A stretch of DNA of 64,000 nucleotides, from NCBI RefSeq assembly GCF_000315365.1, contig NZ_CAOS01000007.1, forward strand, positions 1 through 64,000, in the 5' to 3' direction. Each line of letters opens with the position of its first letter. Position 1 is the first letter of the stretch. The position numbers and the translations under genes are program-made. Under the pieces are notes generated by a model that saw nothing but the letters and a program-made list of their open reading frames with translations, ran no database searches and was not told where the DNA came from. Positions 8,534 to 17,161 of the stretch are shown here, in pieces. This DNA is from Desulforamulus hydrothermalis Lam5 = DSM 18033 (GTDB lineage: Bacteria; Bacillota; Desulfotomaculia; Desulfotomaculales; Desulfotomaculaceae).

Positions 8534-9886
8534 TTGCGCAATAAAACGACTTACGCTTGTCAGAGTTGCGGCCATCAAACTGCCAGGTGGCTGGGCCGCT
8601 GCCCCGGGTGCGGGGAGTGGAATTCCCTGGTGGAAGAAGCAGGCGTGGTGCCGCAAAAGACGGCCCGGGGTATTGCCGGCAGCGGTCCGGTGCCGGTTAC
8701 TGAGGTTGCGGCAGCCGAGGAGGAACGCTACTCTACCGGGCTGGGGGAATTAAACAGGGTGCTGGGAGGCGGCTTGGTTCCCGGCTCCCTTGTTTTGGTT
8801 GGCGGCGATCCGGGCATCGGCAAGTCTACTTTGCTGCTGCAGGCGGCATCTGCCATGGCCGGCAGTGCCGGCAGGGTTTTGTATGTGTCGGGGGAAGAAT
8901 CCGTGCGGCAAATTAAGATGAGGGCCCAGAGGATCGGTGCACTCTACCCCGACTTGCTGCTGATGGCAGAAACCAATATGGCCATGGTGGAAAAGGCCAT
9001 TGAGGAAGTGGCTCCCATGGCAGTTGTTTTAGATTCCATCCAGACTGTTTACCATCCGGATGTTGCATCAGCACCGGGCAGTGTTTCACAGGTGCGGGAA
9101 TGTACCGGCATACTGTTGAGAGTGGCAAAGAATAAAGGTTTGCCGGTGTTTGTGGTGGGGCATGTAACAAAAGAAGGAACCCTGGCGGGTCCCCGGGTGC
9201 TGGAACATATGGTGGATACCGTGCTGTATTTTGAAGGGGAGCGGCATCAGACCTACCGCATTTTGCGGACAGTCAAAAACCGTTTCGGTTCGACCAACGA
9301 GTTGGGAATTTTTGAAATGCGTGGGGCAGGGCTGGCAGAGGTCAGCAACCCTTCGGAGTTATTTTTAAACCAACGGGAACAGCCGGTGGCAGGTTCCGCT
9401 GTGGTACCCAGCCTGGAGGGCAGTCGCCCCCTGCTGGTGGAAATTCAGGCGCTGGTTTGCCCCAGCGGCTTTAGTGTTCCCAGGCGGATGACCTCAGGGG
9501 TAGATTATAACCGGGTGGCGCTCATCATGGCGGTTTTAGAACGCCGGGTGGGGCTGCGGCTGTCGGCCCATGAAGCCTATGTCAGTGCCGTGGGCGGCGT
9601 CAAGTTGGATGAACCGGCTGCCGATCTGGCCATTGCCTTGGCGGTGGCGTCCAGCTTTAAAGAGCAGCCGTTGCAGGAAAACCTGGTGGTGCTGGGCGAA
9701 GTGGGGCTCACCGGAGAAATCAGAAGCGTGGCGGGTATGGATAAGCGACTGCAAGAAGCGTGTAAACTAGGTTTTAAACGATGTCTGGGGCCGCCCCTGG
9801 ACAAGCAAACAGCCGCCCTGGGCATAATAGATTATATAGGTGTACAATCGCTTCAGGCAGCAGTGGAAACCGCCATTGGGCGGTAA
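8534..9886 (+). CDS. radA: DNA repair protein RadA/Sms
   Basis: RecA-like ATPase/helicase that processes recombination intermediates. The order is a zinc finger at the N-terminus (CQSC...CPGC), a RecA-type ATPase core (Walker A GGDPGIGKST), the RadA-specific KNRFGSTNE motif, and a C-terminal Lon-protease-like fold. The start is TTG 8534: a GGGGGT stretch lies seven bases upstream, and the zinc finger then begins about eight residues in, as in the family. An earlier in-frame TTG at 8492 has no SD. 450 aa. Followed by disA 11 bases downstream, as in B. subtilis. Confidence 0.93.
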   Translation: MRNKTTYACQSCGHQTARWLGRCPGCGEWNSLVEEAGVVPQKTARGIAGSGPVPVTEVAAAEEERYSTGLGELNRVLGGGLVPGSLVLVGGDPGIGKSTLLLQAASAMAGSAGRVLYVSGEESVRQIKMRAQRIGALYPDLLLMAETNMAMVEKAIEEVAPMAVVLDSIQTVYHPDVASAPGSVSQVRECTGILLRVAKNKGLPVFVVGHVTKEGTLAGPRVLEHMVDTVLYFEGERHQTYRILRTVKNRFGSTNELGIFEMRGAGLAEVSNPSELFLNQREQPVAGSAVVPSLEGSRPLLVEIQALVCPSGFSVPRRMTSGVDYNRVALIMAVLERRVGLRLSAHEAYVSAVGGVKLDEPAADLAIALAVASSFKEQPLQENLVVLGEVGLTGEIRSVAGMDKRLQEACKLGFKRCLGPPLDKQTAALGIIDYIGVQSLQAAVETAIGR

Positions 9887-9897
9887 GGGGTGTAAAA

Positions 9898-10986
9898 GTG
9901 GTAAAAGACGAGAAAATGGAGGACAAATTACTAAAGCTGTTACGGCTGGTGGCTCCCGGAACCCCTTTGCGGGAGGGGCTGGAAAATATTTTGCGGGCTA
10001 AAACCGGGGCATTAATTGTGGTGGGCGACAGCCCGGAAGTAATGGAGCTGGCGGAGGGTGGTTTTGCCATTAATGCCGAATTTACACCGGCGGGACTTTA
10101 TGAGCTGGCGAAAATGGATGGGGCCATTATCTTAAGCGAGGATGCCAAAAGAATTATTGCTGCCAATACACAGCTGATTCCCGATTTAATTATCCCATCC
10201 AGTGAAACCGGTATTCGACACCGTACCGCCGAGCGGGTGGCCAAACAGTGCGATGTGCCGGTGATCTCCATTTCCCAACGCCGGGGTGTTATCACTGTTT
10301 ATAAAGGTGCCATCAAATACTTTTTGCGTGACATTGGGGTTATATTGGCTAAAGCTAACCAGGCGGTGCAGACGTTGGAGAAATACCGCTCGGTGTCTGA
10401 TCGGGTGATTCACGAATTATCCATGATGGAACTGCAGGAAGTGGTCACCCTGTATGATGTAACCCGTGCTATTCAAAGAATTGAGATGGTTTTGCGGGTA
10501 AAAAAAGAGATTGAAAGGTATATCAGTGAGCTTGGTACGGAAGGTCGCCTGATCGCCATGCAAATGGAGGAGCTGGTGGCTAATGTAGAGGAAGAGGGTT
10601 TATTAATTATTCAGGATTATGCCGCCACGTTGGGGGAAAAAACACCGGAAAGCATTTTGCGGGTGATCGGCAGCTGGCCCGCCGAAGACCTGCTGGATCT
10701 GGTGCTGATTGCCAGGGCCCTGGGATATCCGGGAAGTGCCAGCATTCTGGATCAAAGTGTATCTCCCAGGGGCTTCCGGGTTCTGCGGAAAATTCCCAGA
10801 CTGCCTCTGCCGGTAATTGAAAACCTGGTGGATACCTTTAAATATTTACGAACCATTTTAAGTGCCTCTATTGAGGAGTTGGATGAGGTAGAAGGAATCG
10901 GCGAAGTACGGGCCAGATCCATCAAAGAAGGGCTTACCAGGTACGGCGAAATGCTGTTGCAGGATCGTTATAAAAACTATAAATAA
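9898..10986 (+). CDS. disA: Diadenylate cyclase DisA (DNA integrity scanning)
   Basis: Makes c-di-AMP from two ATP and pauses at branched DNA. The N-terminal DAC domain shows MDGAIILSED (DGA motif) and TGIRHRTAER (RHR motif), the catalytic signatures. A helical linker follows, then a C-terminal helix-hairpin-helix DNA-binding region (VEGIGEVRARSIKEG). GTG 9898 is preferred, with AAGGGG seven bases upstream; longer in-frame starts overlap radA. 362 aa. Likely co-transcribed with radA. Confidence 0.95.
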   Translation: MVKDEKMEDKLLKLLRLVAPGTPLREGLENILRAKTGALIVVGDSPEVMELAEGGFAINAEFTPAGLYELAKMDGAIILSEDAKRIIAANTQLIPDLIIPSSETGIRHRTAERVAKQCDVPVISISQRRGVITVYKGAIKYFLRDIGVILAKANQAVQTLEKYRSVSDRVIHELSMMELQEVVTLYDVTRAIQRIEMVLRVKKEIERYISELGTEGRLIAMQMEELVANVEEEGLLIIQDYAATLGEKTPESILRVIGSWPAEDLLDLVLIARALGYPGSASILDQSVSPRGFRVLRKIPRLPLPVIENLVDTFKYLRTILSASIEELDEVEGIGEVRARSIKEGLTRYGEMLLQDRYKNYK

Positions 10987-11013
10987 AGGCGTGGCAACTT
11001 AACAGCCACGCCT
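10987..11013 (+). terminator. Hairpin after disA, possibly bidirectional
   Basis: A 9-bp perfect stem AGGCGTGGC/GCCACGCCT (10987-10995, 11005-11013) directly after the disA stop and between two convergent genes. There is no clear T-tract downstream on the + strand, so efficient termination is uncertain. Confidence 0.5.
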
Positions 11014-11036
11014 CTGGGTGTTGGTAAATACATTAT

Positions 11037-11432
11037 TTAAACCATATTATATTCTCTTAAAATTTGCAACTGCTTATGTTCCTTAAGAAAAATATCGTAC
11101 AGATTCAAGTCAAGCAAATTGCATAACGCCGCCAGATAAAACAACGAGCGACCAATTTCGTTTTCGATAATGTCCCGACAGTCATCGCACAGGCTGCCGG
11201 AAAGATGGGAATCCAGGAGATTCTTGAGATCCACCAGGGTGGCGTTTTCCGGTAAAGGCCTTTTATCGGCCATAATTTTTTGGCAGCCGCAGGACGTTAC
11301 GGAATGGACAACCGAGCGCTGGACCCGGGCGCCGGATTCCTGCAATTTGGCCAGTATCTCTAAAATGCTTCTGTGACAAAGCAGCATTTCAGAAACCGTA
11401 TTTTGAAACTGATCGCAAAGCAAATCTTTCAT
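11037..11432 (-). CDS. Conserved-looking protein of unknown function with paired cysteines
   Basis: 131 aa on the minus strand, convergent with disA. I do not recognise the family with certainty. Visible features are a helical N-terminus, a CGC motif (TSCGCQKI, near residue 50), a CDDC motif (SLCDDCRDIIENEIGRS, near 88) and a hydrophobic helical C-terminus (LFYLAALCNLLDLNLYDIF). The cysteines could bind a metal, and the C-terminal helices vaguely recall MazG-like helical proteins, but that is only an impression. ATG 11432 is chosen because AAAGGAG lies 11 bases upstream; the upstream GTG overlaps this SD. Confidence 0.7.
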   Translation of the reverse strand: MKDLLCDQFQNTVSEMLLCHRSILEILAKLQESGARVQRSVVHSVTSCGCQKIMADKRPLPENATLVDLKNLLDSHLSGSLCDDCRDIIENEIGRSLFYLAALCNLLDLNLYDIFLKEHKQLQILREYNMV

Positions 11433-11524
11433 CTGCCGGACCACTCCTTTTAATCTCCGTTACAGCAATTATAGCCATCTCCAGGGGGCTTTGTCAAACG
11501 GACCATTATGTCACAAAATGGTTA

Positions 11525-11553
11525 TTGACACGTTAAGTGCCCTATGCTAAAAT
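11525..11553 (+). promoter_or_regulatory. Upstream sigma-A promoter (P1) of carD
   Basis: TTGACA at 11525-11530 and TAAAAT at 11548-11553 with 17-base spacing. It is the first of two tandem promoters before the CarD-family gene. Confidence 0.75.
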
Positions 11554-11562
11554 ATATGATTT

Positions 11563-11591
11563 TTGACAGTGGAGGATCTTTGTGCTATAAT
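11563..11591 (+). promoter_or_regulatory. Downstream sigma-A promoter (P2) of carD, perfect consensus
   Basis: TTGACA at 11563-11568, 17 bases, TATAAT at 11586-11591: a full consensus match. Transcription from here would leave a leader of only about 24 bases before the TTG start at 11622, just enough to hold the SD. Confidence 0.9.
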
Positions 11592-11621
11592 GCTTATAAC
11601 ATAACTTGGGAGGGATTGGCC

Positions 11622-12098
11622 TTGTTCAAGATTGGCGACAAAGTTGTTTACCCAATGCACGGTGCCGGTGTCATCGAGGCCATCGAAGAAAAAGAAGTTC
11701 TGGGCGAAAAGCGCCAGTACTATATTTTGCGACTTCCCATTGGTGACATGAAGGTGATGATTCCCATTCACAACAGCAATGAGATTGGCTTAAGAGGTAT
11801 TATTAACAGGGAAGAAGTTCCCACTGTAATGCGGGTGCTTAAAGGGAAAACCTCTGTTATGTCTGCCAACTGGAACCGGCGCTACCGTGCTAATATGGAA
11901 AAAATTAAAAGCGGCGACATTTATGAAGTGGCTGAAGTGGTTCGCAACTTGCTTACCAGGGACAAGGAAAAGGGCCTTTCCTCCGGAGAAAGAAAAATGC
12001 TGGAAAATGCCAGGCAAATTCTTATCAGCGAACTGGTTTTAGCGGCTGAACTGGAGGAGGACAAAGCCCGCTCTCTGATTGACGGCATGTTTGCCTGA
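11622..12098 (+). CDS. carD: CarD/CdnL-family RNA polymerase-binding regulator
   Basis: 158 aa. The N-terminal RNA polymerase-interacting domain (FKIGDKVVYPMHGAGVIEAI) is followed by a helical C-terminal domain (about residues 65-158). Relatives such as mycobacterial CarD and B. subtilis YdeB bind the RNA polymerase beta subunit and modulate open-complex stability at many promoters, rRNA promoters included. TTG 11622 is preferred, with GGGAGGG seven bases upstream; a longer frame back to 11544 would start inside the promoter. It is a monocistronic gene followed by a short terminator. Confidence 0.9.
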   Translation: MFKIGDKVVYPMHGAGVIEAIEEKEVLGEKRQYYILRLPIGDMKVMIPIHNSNEIGLRGIINREEVPTVMRVLKGKTSVMSANWNRRYRANMEKIKSGDIYEVAEVVRNLLTRDKEKGLSSGERKMLENARQILISELVLAAELEEDKARSLIDGMFA

Positions 12099-12140
12099 TT
12101 CAGGCTGTGCTCCGGTTAGTTTAATAAACGATATTTGTAC

Positions 12141-12166
12141 GGGTGCTGCAAAATTCGCCCTTTTTT
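12141..12166 (+). terminator. Terminator after carD
   Basis: A short stem GGGTG 12141-12145 with CGCCC 12156-12160 (one G-U) is followed by TTTTTT. The stem is short but the T-run is clear. Confidence 0.55.
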
Positions 12167-12247
12167 GTTATTGAACGAAAAAAATAGTTAACATATAATT
12201 ACAACAGGTAAAAAAACAATTTTTCCCAGCGGGAGGAGGTGACAACC

Positions 12248-13390
12248 ATGATTCGCAAGACGATTTATGGTCTTATAATTTTATTATTTGGCAGTATGGG
12301 ATTTTGGGCAGGTCTTTACCTGGTTTCTAATAAACTGGTCACCGTACCGGCAACGCTGCCTCAATTGGAACTGGGGGTAATTGCCCTGGGAGCGCTGTTG
12401 GGAGTGCTGGCAGGGTTGATTGGCGCGCCCTGGATTATTAGAGGCGGACTTTCCTTAACAGCGGTTGTTGATCAATACATGGCCAGGACACCTACCCAAG
12501 ATTTAATTATGGGTTCCCTCGGACTCATTATCGGTCTTATCATAGCCAATTTGCTGGGGTCGATATTATCTACCATGGGGCCTGTGGGAAAGGTCCTCTG
12601 GTTGGTCAGCACTTTTCTGCTGGGCTACCTTGGCCTGTCGGTGGCGGTTAAGAAAAGAGAAGAAATTATTTCCTTGTTTTCCAGCTTGCCTCGCTTTGGC
12701 AAAGAAAAAATTGCTAAGTCTGAAAGCAAAGGGAGTCAGATTAAACTTCTTGATACCAGTGTGATTATTGACGGGCGCATTGCAGAGCTTTGTCAGAGCG
12801 GCTTTATTGAAGGTGTTTTGCTGGTACCGGTTTTTGTGGTGGACGAGTTAAGGCATATAGCCGATTCGGCTGACCTGTTAAAAAGAAACAGGGGCCGCCG
12901 CGGTTTAGATATACTTAATGCCATGAAAAAATCCGCCGATATTAAAGTCCAGATCTATGAAAATACCAAAGGCTTGGACGATATACCGGAAGTGGATGCC
13001 AAACTGGTCAAACTGGGCCAAAAGCTGGGCGCCAAAATTATTACCAATGATTACAACTTAAATAAAGTTGCCGAGTTGCAGGGTGTAAAGGTGCTTAACA
13101 TTAATGAATTGGCCAATGCCATTAAACCGGTGGTGCTGCCCGGAGAAGAGATGACGGTTACAGTGGTGAAGGATGGTAAAGAGATGGGGCAGGGGGTTGC
13201 TTACCTGGATGACGGCACCATGATTGTGGTGGACGGTGGCAAGCGTTATATCGGCCAGACCATCAGCGTGCTGGTGACCAGTGTGCTGCAAACGGCTGCC
13301 GGCCGGATGATTTTTGCCAAACCGAAAAACCCCGATAAGCGACCGGAGGCGGCCGGCCATGTTGTAAGTGGAGTGAATGCAATTGGGTAA
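12248..13390 (+). CDS. yacL: PIN-TRAM domain membrane protein (YacL type)
   Basis: 380 aa. Four hydrophobic segments fill the first 130 residues and anchor it in the membrane. A PIN nuclease-like domain follows (LLDTSVIIDGRIAEL near 170, with further acidic residues VVDELRHIAD and ITNDYNL), then a C-terminal TRAM domain (about 300-360) expected to bind RNA. B. subtilis YacL has the same layout; its substrate is not established. ATG 12248 follows AGGAGGT by seven bases. Its end overlaps the next gene, ispD, by 14 bases. Confidence 0.9.
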   Translation: MIRKTIYGLIILLFGSMGFWAGLYLVSNKLVTVPATLPQLELGVIALGALLGVLAGLIGAPWIIRGGLSLTAVVDQYMARTPTQDLIMGSLGLIIGLIIANLLGSILSTMGPVGKVLWLVSTFLLGYLGLSVAVKKREEIISLFSSLPRFGKEKIAKSESKGSQIKLLDTSVIIDGRIAELCQSGFIEGVLLVPVFVVDELRHIADSADLLKRNRGRRGLDILNAMKKSADIKVQIYENTKGLDDIPEVDAKLVKLGQKLGAKIITNDYNLNKVAELQGVKVLNINELANAIKPVVLPGEEMTVTVVKDGKEMGQGVAYLDDGTMIVVDGGKRYIGQTISVLVTSVLQTAAGRMIFAKPKNPDKRPEAAGHVVSGVNAIG

Positions 13391-14072
13391 GGTTATGGCA
13401 GTGGTTCCCGCTGCCGGTGTCGGCAGCCGCATGGGAACTAACGTAAAAAAACAATATTTAAATTTAATTGATAAACCGGTGTTATTGCATACTCTGGAAG
13501 TTTTAGAAACCTGTCCTGATATATCGGGCATGGTCCTGGTGGTGGCGCCCGGTGAAGAGGCTTTGTGCCGGAGTATGGTGCAAGGACGTGGATTTACTAA
13601 AATTATGGCGGTGGTGCCCGGCGGCGACCACCGCCAAACTTCTGTTTATCACGGACTTATGGCATTGCCGGCCGATACGGCACTGGTAGTCATCCATGAC
13701 GGGGCCAGGCCGCTGGTGCGGGCAGCGGAAATCAGTCGGGCCGTTCAGGCGGCAGCGGAAAATGGCGCTGCCGCTTTGGCGGTACCAGTAAAAGATACGG
13801 TTAAGGTTGTTAATGAGCAGGGTTTGGTGGTGCACACACCTCCCCGCTCAACCCTCTGGGCAGTGCAAACACCTCAGGTTTTTCGTTATGAACTGATTAA
13901 CAAAGCTCACTTGGCCGCCAGGGAGGCAGGACAATTGGCTACAGACGATTGTGCCTTGGTGGAAGCCCTGGGCCACCCGGTCAAGCTGGTGCCCGGCAGC
14001 TATGAAAATATCAAGATTACCACGCCGGAGGACCTGGTATTGGCAGAAGCTTTTTTGCGAAGGAGGGAATAA
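13377..14072 (+). CDS. ispD: 2-C-methyl-D-erythritol 4-phosphate cytidylyltransferase
   Basis: Third step of the MEP isoprenoid pathway: joins MEP and CTP to give CDP-ME. Motifs are [11 protein letters not shown] at the N-terminus (nucleotide-binding loop), [10 protein letters not shown] in the middle and [13 protein letters not shown] at the end. 231 aa, a usual length. ATG 13377 overlaps yacL; GTGGAG lies only three bases before it, so TTG 13383 with better spacing is a possible alternative. ispF follows immediately. Confidence 0.93.
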   Translation: MQLGKVMAVVPAAGVGSRMGTNVKKQYLNLIDKPVLLHTLEVLETCPDISGMVLVVAPGEEALCRSMVQGRGFTKIMAVVPGGDHRQTSVYHGLMALPADTALVVIHDGARPLVRAAEISRAVQAAAENGAAALAVPVKDTVKVVNEQGLVVHTPPRSTLWAVQTPQVFRYELINKAHLAAREAGQLATDDCALVEALGHPVKLVPGSYENIKITTPEDLVLAEAFLRRRE

Positions 14073-14073
14073 G

Positions 14074-14553
14074 GTGCGAGTTGGCATAGGGTATGATGTA
14101 CACAAGCTGGTGCCTGAGCGGCCGTTAATTTTAGGAGGGGTCACGATTCCCTACGAACGGGGGCTGCTGGGGCACTCGGATGCGGACGTACTGGTTCATG
14201 CGATTATGGACGCTCTTTTGGGTGCTGCTGCCATGGGGGATATCGGGGTCCATTTTCCCGACAGTGATCCACGTTATAAAGGGATTGCCAGTCTGAAGCT
14301 GCTGGCGGAAGTCAAAGCTAAGCTGGCGGCAGCCAACTATGAGATTAACAACCTGGATGCTGTGGTGGTGGCCCAAGCGCCCAAGCTGGCCCCTCATATT
14401 CCAGCCATGCGGGAAAATATTGCCAGGGTTTTGGGGTTGCTGCCGGCAGCCGTTAATGTTAAAGCCACCACCACCGAACAGTTAGGCTTTGCGGGAAGAG
14501 GCGAAGGCATTGCGGCTTATGCGGTGTGTACTCTGCAAAGGGCAGCGGGTTAA
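14074..14553 (+). CDS. ispF: 2-C-methyl-D-erythritol 2,4-cyclodiphosphate synthase
   Basis: Fifth MEP-pathway enzyme, which cyclises CDP-ME 2-phosphate with release of CMP. The metal-binding signature GYDVHKL near the start, [20 protein letters not shown], and [11 protein letters not shown] are all present, as is the C-terminal [16 protein letters not shown]. 159 aa. Start GTG 14074 has AGGAGGG six bases upstream and lies one base after the ispD stop, so the two are translated together. Confidence 0.95.
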   Translation: MRVGIGYDVHKLVPERPLILGGVTIPYERGLLGHSDADVLVHAIMDALLGAAAMGDIGVHFPDSDPRYKGIASLKLLAEVKAKLAAANYEINNLDAVVVAQAPKLAPHIPAMRENIARVLGLLPAAVNVKATTTEQLGFAGRGEGIAAYAVCTLQRAAG

Positions 14554-14567
14554 AAATTATATTAACA

Positions 14568-14598
14568 TTGCAAAAAGAAAGTGTTTTTTGCTTATAAT
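14568..14598 (+). promoter_or_regulatory. Possible promoter of glnS
   Basis: TATAAT at 14593-14598 is a perfect -10 box. The best -35 (TTGCAA 14568-14573) is 19 bases away, longer than ideal. There is no T-box signature (no TGGNACC) in the 130 bases before glnS. Confidence 0.4.
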
Positions 14599-14684
14599 TA
14601 AGAGGATTTCTGGACAATCTGTGGAAAAATAGACATTTTATGACGTGTTTTACAACTTCATAAAAATGTGAGGGAGTCATGCAG

Positions 14685-16361
14685 ATGAACACCAAGTTGA
14701 CCAGCTTTATTCATGATATAATTAACCAGGATTTAGAAGAAGGCAAAAACCAGGGTAAGGTACATACCAGGTTTCCGCCCGAACCTAACGGTTATTTGCA
14801 CATCGGACATGCCAAGTCCATCTGCTTAAACTTCGGTCTTGCCCAGGAATATGGCGGTTTGTGCAACCTGCGCTTTGATGATACCAACCCCAGTAAAGAA
14901 GACCTTGAATATGTGGAATCCATTCAGGAGGATGTTAAATGGCTTGGTTATGACTGGGATGACCGGCTGTTTTATGCTTCAGATTACTTTGACCGGTTAT
15001 ACGAATATGCCGTCCGGCTGATTAAAGACGGCAAAGCCTACGTAGATGATTTAAGTGCGGAGGAGATCAGGGCTTACCGGGGTACTTTAACCGAACCCGG
15101 CAAAGACAGTCCTTACCGTAACCGTTCGGTGGAAGAAAACCTGGATTTATTCCGACGCATGAAGGAAGGTGAATTTCCGGACGGTTCCCGGGTATTGCGG
15201 GCCAAAATTGATATGGCCTCCCCCAATTTAAACCTGCGGGATCCTGTTTTATACCGGATTCAAAAAACAACCCACCACCGCACCGGGGACAAGTGGTGTA
15301 TCTATCCCATGTATGACTATGCCCATCCCCTGTCGGATGCCATCGAAGGCATTACTCATTCTATCTGCACATGCGAATTTGAGGATCACCGCCCCCTGTA
15401 TGATTGGGTAATTGAAAACGTTAAAGGGAATTTTCCATCTCGCCCGCGGCAAATTGAGTTCGCCCGTCTTAACCTCAGTCACACAGTTATGAGCAAGCGG
15501 AAGCTGCGACAGCTGGTTGAAGAAGGCTATGTGCGGGGGTGGGACGACCCCAGGATGCCTACCATATCAGGTTTGCGCCGTCGCGGTTACACACCCGAGG
15601 CGATCAGGGATTTCTGTGAACGCATCGGGGTAGCTAAAGCCGTTAGCATGGTGGATATTGCTTTATTGGAACACTGCATCAGAGAAGATTTAAACTTCAA
15701 GGCGCCCCGGGTTATGGCGGTGCTGCGCCCCCTAAAAGTGGTGCTTGAAAACTATCCGGAGGGCCGGACCGAATGGCTGGATGCGCCTTACAACCAGGAA
15801 AATCCTGAACTGGGTGCCAGAAAAATTCCCTTTTCCCGGGTAATATATATCGAGCAGGAAGATTTTATGGAAGAACCGCCTAAAAAATTCTTCCGTTTAG
15901 CTCCCGGCCGGGAAGTAAGATTAAAACATGCTTATATCATAAAATGCGAACGGGTTATTAAGGACGAGCGAACGGGCGAAATTATCGAGCTTCGTTGCAC
16001 TTATGATCCGGCTACCAAGAGCGGTATGGCAACCGATACCCGTAAAGTAAAAGGAACCCTGCACTGGGTCAGTGCAGAACACGCCGTCAATGCGGAGGTG
16101 CGCCTGTACGACCATCTGTTTATCAAAGCTAACCCAGAGGAAGACAAAGATACCGATTTCAAACAAAATCTCAACCCGGATTCGCTGGTAGTTCTTTCTT
16201 CCCTGGTGGAGCCCAGCCTGGCCGGCGCAGCCCCGGGCAGCCGCTACCAATTTTTAAGACAGGGCTATTTCTGTGTAGACCCCGATACTACCGGCGGTTC
16301 CCTGGTCTTTAACCGTATTGTGTCACTGAAGGACTCCTGGGCCAAGGTCCAAAACAAATAA
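14685..16361 (+). CDS. glnS: Glutaminyl-tRNA synthetase
   Basis: Class I synthetase charging tRNA-Gln directly. It shows [12 protein letters not shown] (HIGH box) near residue 33, RFDDTNP, VMSKRKL (KMSKS-like loop) near 270, and a beta-barrel anticodon-binding C-terminus. 558 aa, typical of bacterial GlnRS. ATG 14685 is eight bases from AGGGAG (14671-14676); an ATG at 14679 is too close. Most Firmicutes lack GlnRS and make Gln-tRNA through GatCAB, so this gene is notable. It appears monocistronic, between its own -10 box and a terminator. Confidence 0.95.
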   Translation: MNTKLTSFIHDIINQDLEEGKNQGKVHTRFPPEPNGYLHIGHAKSICLNFGLAQEYGGLCNLRFDDTNPSKEDLEYVESIQEDVKWLGYDWDDRLFYASDYFDRLYEYAVRLIKDGKAYVDDLSAEEIRAYRGTLTEPGKDSPYRNRSVEENLDLFRRMKEGEFPDGSRVLRAKIDMASPNLNLRDPVLYRIQKTTHHRTGDKWCIYPMYDYAHPLSDAIEGITHSICTCEFEDHRPLYDWVIENVKGNFPSRPRQIEFARLNLSHTVMSKRKLRQLVEEGYVRGWDDPRMPTISGLRRRGYTPEAIRDFCERIGVAKAVSMVDIALLEHCIREDLNFKAPRVMAVLRPLKVVLENYPEGRTEWLDAPYNQENPELGARKIPFSRVIYIEQEDFMEEPPKKFFRLAPGREVRLKHAYIIKCERVIKDERTGEIIELRCTYDPATKSGMATDTRKVKGTLHWVSAEHAVNAEVRLYDHLFIKANPEEDKDTDFKQNLNPDSLVVLSSLVEPSLAGAAPGSRYQFLRQGYFCVDPDTTGGSLVFNRIVSLKDSWAKVQNK

Positions 16362-16418
16362 GACGGCGTCAAGAGGCGCTTTAAAAAGTTGCTGATGCAT
16401 AAGCCCCGAAGCACATAA

Positions 16419-16459
16419 AAAACATCCCGTTGCACAATAAAAATGGCACGGGATGTTTT
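16419..16459 (+). terminator. Bidirectional terminator after glnS
   Basis: A 12-bp perfect stem AAAACATCCCGT/ACGGGATGTTTT (16419-16430, 16448-16459). The A- and T-rich flanks let it serve glnS on the + strand and the convergent small gene ending at 16534 on the - strand. Confidence 0.8.
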
Positions 16460-16533
16460 GGCTTCATATTGCCATAGTGGGGTTGTAAAACAGGAAAATG
16501 ATTTTCGCACGGCCCCTTGCTTGCAGAAGGTGA

Positions 16534-16866
16534 TCATGCCAATTGACAACAATCCGGGTTGAAATCCCACCGGATTTCACAATAATCCGGTCCCCAGCTT
16601 AAGATTAACCCGTTGCCGGTGGGGGGATGAAAAGAGTTAAGGTCCAAACGGGATTGATATATTTGATTACCTATCTGGCGGGTGAAAACAATCTCAAAGT
16701 CTGCATTGCGTATCAGGGTAAAGCGTGATTTGCCAATCTTTTTATCGCAGAAAATCACCTGAGCCAAGTTTTTATCCAGCAATTGCTTATAGTCCGGCCG
16801 GAAACTGATAACTCCCTTTATTTCATTGTACTCATCGATTAAATCGGCCATTTTCAAGTTCGCCAT
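16534..16866 (-). CDS. Hypothetical protein, 110 aa
   Basis: A minus-strand gene convergent with glnS. I do not recognise a family. The protein has no membrane segment or signal peptide. It is mixed alpha/beta in character, rich in aromatic residues in its second half (LILSWGPDYCEIRWDF), and has two adjacent cysteines near the end (DCCQLA). GGAGG lies about ten bases before ATG 16866, supporting a real gene. Two direct 9-base repeats TTTCACAAC (16930-16938 and 17002-17010) lie in its upstream region. Confidence 0.6.
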   Translation of the reverse strand: MANLKMADLIDEYNEIKGVISFRPDYKQLLDKNLAQVIFCDKKIGKSRFTLIRNADFEIVFTRQIGNQIYQSRLDLNSFHPPTGNGLILSWGPDYCEIRWDFNPDCCQLA

Positions 16867-17084
16867 TGGCCATGTCCCTCCTAAAGAAAACAGAAATAGC
16901 CAGGATGCTGTTCAGCCGCAACTAAGATGTTTCACAACAGCCTGAATAATATAAACAAATTCTCTGCAGCCGGTCTTTTTCCCTGCAAGTATTGAGAGAA
17001 ATTTCACAACCATATTTTATTAAAGACAAACCACGACAGTTTAATAGCATGCCAAAAGACAAAATGTCCTAAGGACGCAAAAAG

Positions 17085-17114
17085 TTGTGTGTCTTTAGAC
17101 AAAAATGGTATAAT
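17085..17114 (+). promoter_or_regulatory. Promoter of gltX
   Basis: A perfect TATAAT at 17109-17114 preceded by TGG, giving an extended -10 (TGNTATAAT). The -35 is weak (TTGTGT 17085-17090, 18-base spacing). The rest of the 295-base gap 16867-17161 shows only short inverted repeats and no T-box. Confidence 0.65.
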
Positions 17115-17161
17115 ATCCATCTGAGAGGTTTAACAAAATTCTATATGGAGGAGGAAATTTT

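Noticed and set aside
14554-14684. Possible T-box riboswitch before glnS
   Set aside because: Only 130 bases are available and there is no TGGNACC T-box sequence or specifier-like stem; a plain promoter fits better.
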